64,000 bases of DNA from CAVQCX01 sp963711095 (GTDB taxonomy: Bacteria; Pseudomonadota; Gammaproteobacteria; Chromatiales; Chromatiaceae), in NCBI GenBank assembly GCA_963711095.1, contig CAVQCX010000004.1, positions 1-64,000 on the forward strand. The letters run 5' to 3'. Below are positions 51,991 to 64,000 of this stretch, one piece after another. Numbering within the stretch: position 1 is the first letter of the stretch; each line of letters opens with the position of its first letter. The notes under the pieces are model-generated. The model worked only from the letters and a program-made list of their open reading frames with translations. It was not told the origin of the DNA and did no database searches. The position numbers and the translations under genes were made by a program.

Positions 51991-53619
51991 ATGACCAGTC
52001 CCCATGGACCGTCGAAGATCGAGCGTGTGCGCGCCTACCACGAGCTGAGCAAACATCGCGTGGACGGGTACGCGCCGGGTCCCCGGGGGCTCGACTGGGC
52101 GACGCAGCCCGATCCCTTCCGCCGCTTCGAAGGCAGTCCCACCTACGAGCTGCCGCTGGATGCAGGATCGCTCGATCTTCGATTCTCCGCCCTGCACCGG
52201 CCGGGCGCCGTGGCGCCGGCCGCTCTGGGGCTGCTCCAGATCGGGCTGCTGCTGCAGCTCAGCCTGGGGCTGTCGGCCTGGAAGAGCCAGGGGACCAGCC
52301 GTTGGCCCTTGCGCTGCAATCCCTCGAGCGGCAACCTCCACCCCACCGAGGGTTATCTGATCTGCCCCCGGCTCGACGGGCTGGACGCGGGCGTGTACCA
52401 CTACTGCAGCCGGGATCATCTCCTGGAGCAGCGTGCCAGCGTCGACGCGCCGGGTTGGAGCCGCGCACTCGGCGACAATTTGGTCATAGGGCTGAGCGCC
52501 GTTCACTGGCGCGAGGCCTGGAAGTACGGGGTCCGCGCCTATCGCTACTCTCAGCACGACGCCGGCCACGCCCTGGCCGCTGTCCGGTACGCGGCGGCCA
52601 ACCTCGGCTGGCGAGCGGAGCTGGTGCAGAGCCCCGACGACGCCGAGATCGCCGACCTGCTGGGCGTGTCCCGCGCCGAAGATTTCTCCGATGCCGAGCC
52701 CGAGGACGCGGATCTGCTCCTGAGCGTTGGCCCCGCCCCGGACCGGGCCGACGTCAACACCCTGGTGGAGCTGATCGGTCAGGCACGCTGGTCGGGCCGG
52801 GCCAGCCGCTTGAGCAGCGGGCACCGGGAGTGGGATGCCATAGGAGAGATCGTACGGACGGCACACAAGAGCCGGACCCTCCCGGAGCGCCACCGGCCGC
52901 CGGCGCTGCCGCCGCTGCCCGTCCCCGCGACCGATCCGCCGGCGGCGATGCTGCAGCAGCAGCGCCGCAGCGCGGTGGCATTCGACGGCCGAACACCCAT
53001 TCCGGCAGCGACTTTCTTCAACCTGCTCGATGCGTTGCTGCCGCGCGCCGGGGTGGCGCCCTGGGACGCCCTGCCCTGGGCACCGTTGGTGCACCCGGCG
53101 CTGTTCGTGCACCGGGTCGAGGGCCTGGACCCGGGGCTCTATCTGCTGGTGCGCGATGCCCGGGCCGAGCCCCGGCTGCGCGCCGCCCTCAGCCAGGACT
53201 CGGTCTGGGAGCACCCGTCCGGCAGCCCGGCGCACCTGGCGCTGTATCTTCTCCAGCCGGGTGATCTGACCGGGCTGGCGCGGCTGGCGGCCTGCCACCA
53301 GGACATCGCGGCGGATTCTGCGTTCTCGCTCGCCATGCTCGCCGACTTCGATGCGGCCATCAGCCGGGGCGCGTACCGGTACCGCCAGCTGTTCTGGGAG
53401 GCGGGCGTGCTGGGGCAGGTGCTCTATCTGGAGGCCGAGGCCGCCGGCCTGCGCGGCACCGGCATCGGCTGCTTCTTCGATGATGCGGTGCACAGCATGC
53501 TCGGACTGCAGGACACCGAGTGGCAGGATATCTACCAGTTCACGGTCGGCACCGCCGTCGACGACCCGCGGATCCAGACCCATCCGCCGTATGCCCATCT
53601 GTGGCCGCGCGGCGCTTAA
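51991..53619 (+). CDS. SagB/ThcOx-type double nitroreductase
   Basis: A 542-residue flavoprotein with two nitroreductase-like domains. The first has RCNPSSGNLHPTEGYLI and AGVYHYC, and HAGHALAAVRYAAANLGW-like text (read as DAGHALAAVRYAAANLGW). The second has SAVAFDGRTPIPAATFF, LDPGLYLLVRD and GVLGQVLYLEAEAAGLRGTGIGCFF. SagB dehydrogenases oxidise azolines to azoles in peptide natural products, but no YcaO cyclase or precursor peptide is present, and stand-alone double-domain forms are common in proteobacteria. FMN is expected. The start used is ATG at 51991 (MTSPHGPSK); an ATG at 51913 adds 26 residues. Confidence 0.82.
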   Translation: MTSPHGPSKIERVRAYHELSKHRVDGYAPGPRGLDWATQPDPFRRFEGSPTYELPLDAGSLDLRFSALHRPGAVAPAALGLLQIGLLLQLSLGLSAWKSQGTSRWPLRCNPSSGNLHPTEGYLICPRLDGLDAGVYHYCSRDHLLEQRASVDAPGWSRALGDNLVIGLSAVHWREAWKYGVRAYRYSQHDAGHALAAVRYAAANLGWRAELVQSPDDAEIADLLGVSRAEDFSDAEPEDADLLLSVGPAPDRADVNTLVELIGQARWSGRASRLSSGHREWDAIGEIVRTAHKSRTLPERHRPPALPPLPVPATDPPAAMLQQQRRSAVAFDGRTPIPAATFFNLLDALLPRAGVAPWDALPWAPLVHPALFVHRVEGLDPGLYLLVRDARAEPRLRAALSQDSVWEHPSGSPAHLALYLLQPGDLTGLARLAACHQDIAADSAFSLAMLADFDAAISRGAYRYRQLFWEAGVLGQVLYLEAEAAGLRGTGIGCFFDDAVHSMLGLQDTEWQDIYQFTVGTAVDDPRIQTHPPYAHLWPRGA

Positions 53620-53669
53620 CAGTCCCGGCCCCGCCGTCCCTGGCATCGATCAGATCAGACGCGGCGCCG

Positions 53670-54011
53670 TCAGAATCCGAGGGCCAGCCAGCTGACCTTG
53701 ACCCCGTAAACGCGCGTGTCGCGCCAGGTCTCGAGGACCACCGTGAAGCCGTTGGGGGTGATGTCGGCGACCCGTACACCGAGCCGCGCGCTGCCACAGT
53801 TGTCGATGTCGAACCCGATCAGTCCCACCTGGACGACCGGGAGCCGGCTGAACGGCGCTTCGAAGACGACCGACTGCTCATAGCGGCGCAAGCCGTCCTC
53901 GCCCGGGCCATTGCCGGCCAGGGTCCAATCGCCCGCCAGCTGGCCGGTCTCCAGGGTAGAGGCAAGCATCTTCACCGGCATCAGGTCGGTGCTCGTCGCG
54001 GGGTCACTCAT
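53670..54011 (-). CDS. H-type lectin domain protein
   Basis: A 113-residue protein without signal peptide. The second half is an H-type lectin domain, FEAPFSRLPVVQVGLIGFD followed by ITPNGFTVVLETWRDTRVYGVKVSWLALG, the fold of snail agglutinin and discoidins that binds N-acetylgalactosamine-type sugars. It converges with the SagB-type gene. The bacterial role is unknown. Positions 54012-54253 upstream hold no gene. Confidence 0.82.
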   Translation of the reverse strand: MSDPATSTDLMPVKMLASTLETGQLAGDWTLAGNGPGEDGLRRYEQSVVFEAPFSRLPVVQVGLIGFDIDNCGSARLGVRVADITPNGFTVVLETWRDTRVYGVKVSWLALGF

Positions 54012-54253
54012 GGTGGGTCTCCAAGTGAGGTGTAAGAAGAGTACGCAAGGAACAGTCCGTTCCCAGTCCCGTGACGCCTGAAGCAGGCCTGAGCGCCGAG
54101 GTCATGAGCTGACGCATTCCGGCGAGGACGGACTACCATTAGCATTAGAGATCGCTAATCAAGCGGGGGAGCGCCGGTGCGTCCCCTGCGCAGGGCGGCA
54201 ATTACGCCCGCCACCCTGTGGATCGTCGCGGCCAGGGGACAGGGGGACTTCCG

Positions 54254-57518
<3,265 letters not shown>

Positions 57519-57552
57519 CCTCGGTGCGCCGCCCCCGGCCGCCCGCGGACGC

Positions 57553-58155
57553 TCAGCTCAGCATGCCCGGCATGCCCAGGTAGCCCGGCAGGGCCCGGAC
57601 CCGCCCCAGCCAGTCGCGCACCGCGGCGTAAGGTCCGAGGTCGATGCGCGCGTCCGGGGCAAGCGCCAGGTAGGGATAGACTGCGACATCGGCGACGCTC
57701 GGCCGCGCCAGCGCCAGCCACTCCCGATCCGACATGTGTTGCTCGAGGATCCCCAGCAGGCGCTCGGTGACGGCCTGCGCCGAGGCCAGATCGACTGGCT
57801 TGCCGAGCTTGTGGTGCACTCGCAGCAGCACCGGTCCGCGCGCCACCTCATTGGCGGCCGTGCACAGCCAGGCCGCGACCTCGGCCAGCCCGCCGGCGTC
57901 CTCGGGGAGCCAGTCGGTGGAGCCGTAGCGGCGGGCCAGATAAACCAGGATCGCCTGGCTCTCGCGCAGCCTGAGCTCGCCATCCACCAGCACCGGCACC
58001 TCGCCGAAAGGGCTCATGGAGAGAAACGCCGGAGACTTGTGGTCGAAGCCCTCCGGATCGAGCCGTATCGAGTCATATTCGAGACCAAGCAGGGAGAGCA
58101 TCAGACGCACCTTGTGGCAATTGCCGGAGCGCTCGAATTCGAACAGTTGGATCAC
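57553..58155 (-). CDS. glutathione S-transferase family protein
   Basis: A 200-residue GST. The thioredoxin-like N-terminus starts IQLFEFERSGNCHKVRLML, then SPFGEVPVLVDGELRLRESQAILVYLA, which holds the cis-Pro and glutathione site. The helical C-terminal domain has SVADVAVYPYLALA with the conserved Asp. Substrate unknown. It converges with the RND gene. Confidence 0.9.
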   Translation of the reverse strand: MIQLFEFERSGNCHKVRLMLSLLGLEYDSIRLDPEGFDHKSPAFLSMSPFGEVPVLVDGELRLRESQAILVYLARRYGSTDWLPEDAGGLAEVAAWLCTAANEVARGPVLLRVHHKLGKPVDLASAQAVTERLLGILEQHMSDREWLALARPSVADVAVYPYLALAPDARIDLGPYAAVRDWLGRVRALPGYLGMPGMLS

Positions 58156-58221
58156 GGCAAAGCCTCAGTGGGGGCGATGGTGAAGGCGGGCTGCGGTACA
58201 GCGATAGGCAGGGCCGGACCT

Positions 58222-59811
58222 TCAGGTCACGTCGATCTGCTCGGGCGGCAGAAAGCGCCGCGCATATTCGAGATAGACCTTCTCACGCATGAAGACCTCG
58301 TAGAGGTCCGGATCGATGTGGTCGTCGTGCCGCATGCGCTCAAGGATGGACAGGGCGTTGGAGAGCCGCATCCCGTCCTTGTACGGGCGCCCGTCATCGG
58401 TGAGGGCCTCGAAGATGTCGGCGATCGCCATGATGCGCGCGGGCACCGACAGTTGCGCGCGCGTCAGCCCCCGCGGATAACCCTTCCCATCCATGCGCTC
58501 GTGGTGTCCGCCCGCATACTCGGGGACGCGCTGCAGATGCTTGGGGAAGGGCAGCGACTCGAGCATCCGGATGGTGGCGACGATGTGATTGTTGATGACC
58601 TGACGCTCGGCGGAAGTCAGGGTGCCCTTGGGGATGCAGAGATTCGCGATCTCGTCCTCGCTCAGCAGGGGTTGGGGACCGCGCTCGGCGTGACACCAGG
58701 CACGGCGGCCGATGTCGCGGATGCGCTGCTGATCTTCGGCGCTCATCCGCTCCCCGCCCTTGTTGATCTCGCGCAGGAAACGCCGCTCGGCGTCCAGCCC
58801 AGCCAGCTCCCCCAGCAGCTCCGCATCGCCCTCGCCGGGCTCCGCGCCCAGCTCGCCGAGGCGCCGGCGCAGCATGCGGATCTCCGCGTCCCGGCGCAGC
58901 AGCTCCAGGCGAGTGTCCACCAGCTCCAGGCGATCGAAGATCGTCTGCAGCTTGGTGGCCTTGTCCATGACGTGCTCGGGCGTGGTGATTTTGCCGCAAT
59001 CGTGCAGCCAGGCCGCCATCTCCAGCTCATAACGGTCCGCTTCGCTCAGCGAGAACCCTTGCAGCGGCCCCTCGCGGGTGCGGTGCGCGGCCTCGGCCAG
59101 CATCAGGGTCAGCACCGGCACGCGCTTGCAGTGCGCGGCGGTGTAAGGGGATTTCTCGTCGATGGCCGTCGCAATCAGCTTCACCAGCGCCTCGAAGAGG
59201 TGCTGCAGCTCCGCGATCAGGCGCTTCTGGGTCAGCGCTATGGCCGCCTGGGAGGCCAGCGATTCGGCGAGCCGCCGGTCGGACTCGGAGAAGGCGCAGA
59301 TGTCCCCGGACGGTCCCCGAGCATTGATCAGCTGCAGCGCCCCTATGATCTCGTGCTCGTGATTCTTCAAAGGCACGGTGAGAAAGGAGCGTGAGCGGTA
59401 ACCCAGCTCGGCATCGAAATGGCGTGTGCCGCTGGTATCGAACTCGGTCTGGGCGTAGGCGTCCGCGATCACGATGCTGCGGTCCTGCAGCACCGAGCAG
59501 GCCACCACGGTGTTGCGCACCGGCCGATCCTGGGCGTCGTAGAGCGGTATGGGCGCCAGCGGCACCGGCCTTCCGCTGCTTCCGCCCATGGCGAATCCCA
59601 GGGATTCGGTCATCATGATCTCGACGCTGAGGGCGCGTCTGTCTTCCGAGAGCAGATACAGGGAGCCCCCGTCGGCGCGGGTGATCTCGCGGGCCCCCTG
59701 CAGAATGGTCTCGAGCAGGCGCGCATTGTCGCGCTCGGCGGACAATGCAATGCCGATGGCATTCAGCCGTTCGATGCGATCGAGCAGGCGGTTGACGTTG
59801 TCCGGGCTCAT
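58222..59811 (-). CDS. GAF plus HD-GYP phosphodiesterase
   Basis: About 529 residues. An N-terminal GAF domain (about 20-190; SRSFLTVPLKNHEHEIIGALQLIN) is followed by an HD-GYP domain from about residue 210: HCKRV, WLHDCGKITTPEHVMDKATKL and GHHERMDGKGYPRGL with the HHE, DG.GYP residues, then ARIMAIADIFEALT. It would cleave cyclic di-GMP. Between the HD and GYP parts lies a charged coiled-coil insertion (about 65 residues). ATG at 59811 is used; a TTG at 59832 would add seven residues. Confidence 0.9.
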   Translation of the reverse strand: MSPDNVNRLLDRIERLNAIGIALSAERDNARLLETILQGAREITRADGGSLYLLSEDRRALSVEIMMTESLGFAMGGSSGRPVPLAPIPLYDAQDRPVRNTVVACSVLQDRSIVIADAYAQTEFDTSGTRHFDAELGYRSRSFLTVPLKNHEHEIIGALQLINARGPSGDICAFSESDRRLAESLASQAAIALTQKRLIAELQHLFEALVKLIATAIDEKSPYTAAHCKRVPVLTLMLAEAAHRTREGPLQGFSLSEADRYELEMAAWLHDCGKITTPEHVMDKATKLQTIFDRLELVDTRLELLRRDAEIRMLRRRLGELGAEPGEGDAELLGELAGLDAERRFLREINKGGERMSAEDQQRIRDIGRRAWCHAERGPQPLLSEDEIANLCIPKGTLTSAERQVINNHIVATIRMLESLPFPKHLQRVPEYAGGHHERMDGKGYPRGLTRAQLSVPARIMAIADIFEALTDDGRPYKDGMRLSNALSILERMRHDDHIDPDLYEVFMREKVYLEYARRFLPPEQIDVT

Positions 59812-59891
59812 CGTAGCCCCGTGATTGACCAATGTCGGAGCAGGCTACCCCAAACCTCGGTCCAAGAAAACTTGGCACCGCGGGGCCGGAG

Positions 59892-59923
59892 AAAAAAAAC
59901 CGGCAGCACAAGGCGACCGGTTT
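59892..59923 (-). terminator. Rho-independent terminator
   Basis: AAACCGG (59897-59903) pairs with CCGGTTT (59917-59923). On the minus strand the stem is followed by eight T. It ends the message of the unrecognised gene at 60046-60447. Confidence 0.75.
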
Positions 59924-60045
59924 GCGAGAAGGGGATCCGAGCGCGAAAGGGCCGCAAGCCCCCTCCAACTGCGCTGCTACATTGCACGTCTAAAACTGCC
60001 CGCCGACAATCGGGAGTTTCCCTGAGCGGGGAACGGGAAGCCCCC

Positions 60046-60447
60046 TCATCGCTTGCACATGGGGCGTTCATCCGGGCGCTCGACCGCCTCCACGATGGCA
60101 CCGACCAGCTCGCCGATCTCCTGAGGCGACAGCGCGTCCATGACCCGTGCCAGCAGCCTCGGCTCCACAGCGGCGAGCACGCTGCGGCCGTCCGCGAGGG
60201 TAACCGTCACCCCGGCCAAGTGGACATGGGCGTCGCCCTCTTGGTCGGCGCAGAGCTGCTCGCTCATGTCCAGCATCTCGTCGTAGAGCGTCTCGAGCTC
60301 CTCGGCGATGCGGTCCTCAATGTCCTCGGGCAATGCGATCAGAAAGCCGGCTTCGTCGGCGCTGCAACGCGGCTCCAGACCCCGGACGCGCACCGCATCG
60401 GCGAATCGGCTCCAGGGGGCTTCATGGAAGAAGATGTACTCGAGCAT
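60046..60447 (-). CDS. unrecognised acidic protein
   Basis: 133 residues, no signal peptide and no membrane segment. It starts MLEYIFFHEAPWSRFADAVR, has ALPEDIEDRIAEELETLYDEMLDMSEQL, and ends with PQEIGELVGAIVEAVERP. Helical and strongly acidic. I do not recognise its family with confidence. A clear GAGGAG site five bases before the ATG at 60447 and a terminator after the stop support a real single-gene transcript. Confidence 0.7.
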   Translation of the reverse strand: MLEYIFFHEAPWSRFADAVRVRGLEPRCSADEAGFLIALPEDIEDRIAEELETLYDEMLDMSEQLCADQEGDAHVHLAGVTVTLADGRSVLAAVEPRLLARVMDALSPQEIGELVGAIVEAVERPDERPMCKR

Positions 60448-60910
60448 CGGCGCTCCTCGCGGGCACGGGGCGAATCGGGCCGGCGGACATTGCCCTAGCA
60501 AAGTGTAGCTGCGAATCCGGCCCGCGCGGGCAGCTCAACCCGCCCCCAGCAGCCGGCGAGGCGCCAGGCGGCCGACGCCCCGGATCAATCGGACCCCGGC
60601 GTTACGCCACGGACGCCCGCCAGGGACCGAAGGTCCAGCGCACCTTCGCAGCCCGAGGAACGCCGCCAGACGTGAGGCATAGGTTTGCGAAGCAGCGCAT
60701 CGCGCGCAGCCGAGCGCCGAAGCGGCTGCGCTGCGTGGGAGGCCAACCCCCTGACCATGTGACTCCCGATCCGGGCCCACTGCCCGCACCCGCGCGGCGC
60801 CTACCCGGCGGGCGAGTCGCCGAGCCCCTCGGCGAGACCCAGAGCCTCGGCGACGCCGAAGCCGTGGCTCGACAGCGGGTCCGAGCCCTGGTCGCGATCC
60901 TCACGCCGTA
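60448..60910. other. intergenic stretch with no recognised gene
   Basis: Between the unrecognised gene and the hydrogenase remnants. A plus-strand frame ends at 60947 and two minus-strand frames are open, but none has a ribosome site or family pattern. The stretch may be decayed sequence of the former hydrogenase operon. Confidence 0.4.
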
Positions 60911-61153
60911 TCAGGCGCGCGCTGCCGAGATACGCGCCTGGTTCTGACTGATCGGCGTTACCAGACGGGCCCGGCGCACCTGTCCGCGCTCATCGACCTC
61001 GTATTTGTGCCAGAGCAGCCCGCGCGGGGCCTCCGAGGCCGCCGCAGCCACGCCCGGAACCGGGCGCACCGCCACACTCGGGGCCGCGGGCTTACGATAA
61101 TCCTGCAGATGCGCAGCTTGAGGTCGGCGATGGCGTATCCAACACCGCCTCGG
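60911..61153 (-). pseudogene. remnant of NiFe hydrogenase large (alpha) subunit
   Basis: In one minus-strand frame: QDYRKPAAPSVAVRPVPG, then EAPRGLLWHKYEVDERGQVRRARLV, then TPISQNQARI, then TGA at 60911. This is the text near the C-terminus of group 3 (3b, sulfhydrogenase-type) NiFe hydrogenase alpha subunits (EAPRG..YH.YE.D, P.SQNQARIE). The last part with the DPC..CATH nickel ligands and nearly all the rest are missing. The frame is the same as that of the gamma remnant just upstream, with a TGA between. Confidence 0.65.
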
Positions 61154-61303
61154 TCAGAACCCTCGCGCACCGAAGAGATCCGCGATCTCCGAATAGCGGA
61201 GCACGGGCCCGTCGCGGCAAACGAAGCTGGGCCCGATCTGGCAGTGGCCACACAGCCCGCTACCGCATTCCATCTGCCTCGACAGCCCCCGAGTGCCCCG
61301 GCA
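61154..61303 (-). pseudogene. remnant of hydrogenase/sulfhydrogenase gamma subunit
   Basis: About 45 codons ending in TGA at 61154: SRQMECGSGLCGHCQIGP, then SFVCRDGPVLRYSEIADLF. This is the C-terminal [2Fe-2S] site of FAD/NAD-linked gamma subunits (HydG type): M.CG.G.CGHC and .C.DGPV. All upstream sequence is lost and clpB ends 13 bases further on. With the alpha remnant next to it, it marks a deleted hydrogenase operon. Confidence 0.68.
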
Positions 61304-61315
61304 TCACGGCGTCGG

Positions 61316-63916
<2,601 letters not shown>

Positions 63917-63951
63917 GCGTATTCTCCCGACGTTCTTGAGGTTTTCCCGGA

Positions 63952-63979
63952 GGTTTGGGCCGAGGCGGGCCTTTTCAAC
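63952..63979 (-). promoter_or_regulatory. candidate sigma-32 promoter of clpB
   Basis: On the minus strand GTTGAAA (63979-63973) is followed after 13 bases by CCCAAACC (63959-63952). This resembles the heat-shock form CTTGAAA-N13-CCCCATNT. It lies about 40 bases before the clpB start. The -35 is close, the -10 weaker. Confidence 0.4.
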
Positions 63980-64000
63980 GGTATGCTGTCCCGCTGCGCC

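Noticed and set aside
51991..53619. Azole-modified peptide biosynthesis locus
   Set aside because: No YcaO cyclase, precursor peptide or dedicated transporter in the surrounding genes.
51775..53646. 623-codon minus-strand frame opposite the SagB-type gene
   Set aside because: No ribosome site or family pattern; the plus strand has intact flavoprotein motifs.
60333..60947. Plus-strand gene ending in a helical C-terminus
   Set aside because: Its end lies over the hydrogenase alpha remnant on the other strand, and there is no ribosome site or known family.

Overview
The window reads as chromosomal DNA of a GC-rich gammaproteobacterium, most likely a member of the Chromatiales (purple sulfur bacteria and relatives). 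The grounds are the gammaproteobacterial order lnt-corC-ybeY-ybeZ-miaB, the mpl/ubiX pair, sthA, ptsP/rppH, the many c-type cytochromes and the traces of a sulfhydrogenase-type NiFe hydrogenase. No photosynthesis, dsr or sox genes and no rRNA or tRNA genes are visible, so the lifestyle cannot be fixed.

Layout. 0-8 kb: DUF4126 protein, a frameshifted TlpA-type thioredoxin, hemJ, then on the other strand a Cys-tailed IscA/ErpA-like protein, a DUF5063 protein and rubredoxin, then thiD-thiE-hemL and a frameshifted DedA-PAP2-LssY membrane protein. 8-18 kb: ubiX, mpl, a small membrane protein, rnd, a nested inverted-repeat element, a small lipoprotein, and the lnt-corC-ybeY-ybeZ-miaB operon. 18-24 kb: a two-component system followed by a four-gene cytochrome operon led by a Cyc2-like outer-membrane porin-cytochrome. 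24-33 kb: DUF2845 protein, rsmA, a Lon protease, ssb (C-terminal tip out of frame), a YajR-like transporter and uvrA. 33-39 kb: an accessory stretch with a second repeat element, a SAM hydrolase, two toxin-antitoxin modules, and between them an outer-membrane decaheme cytochrome of the OmcA/MtrC type with a collagen-like stalk. 39-42 kb: copper delivery to cytochrome oxidase (Sco, PCuAC, CtaG) beside an unusual Met/Cys-rich exported protein. 42-54 kb: host-attachment-like protein, a LonB fragment, sthA, an FKBP/SlyD-like plus methyltransferase fusion, ptsP, rppH, a HAD phosphatase, a BtuCD/FecCD-type importer, a SagB-type double nitroreductase and an H-type lectin. 54-64 kb: a frameshifted RND pump, a glutathione transferase, a GAF/HD-GYP protein, an unrecognised gene, remnants of a NiFe hydrogenase operon, and clpB.

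The most interesting content is electron transfer across the outer membrane: a Cyc2-like cytochrome-porin with three periplasmic cytochromes under a neighbouring two-component system, and about 11 kb further on a separately acquired-looking decaheme lipoprotein. Together with the Cu-oxidase assembly genes they suggest exchange of electrons with extracellular donors or acceptors; this is inference from sequence.

Quality warning: four otherwise intact genes (tlpA-like, DedA-PAP2, ssb, RND) each carry one single-base indel that, when corrected, restores a whole number of codons and the conserved motifs. The ssb case is in a G homopolymer and would remove an essential acidic tip, so assembly or read errors are the likeliest explanation for at least some of them.
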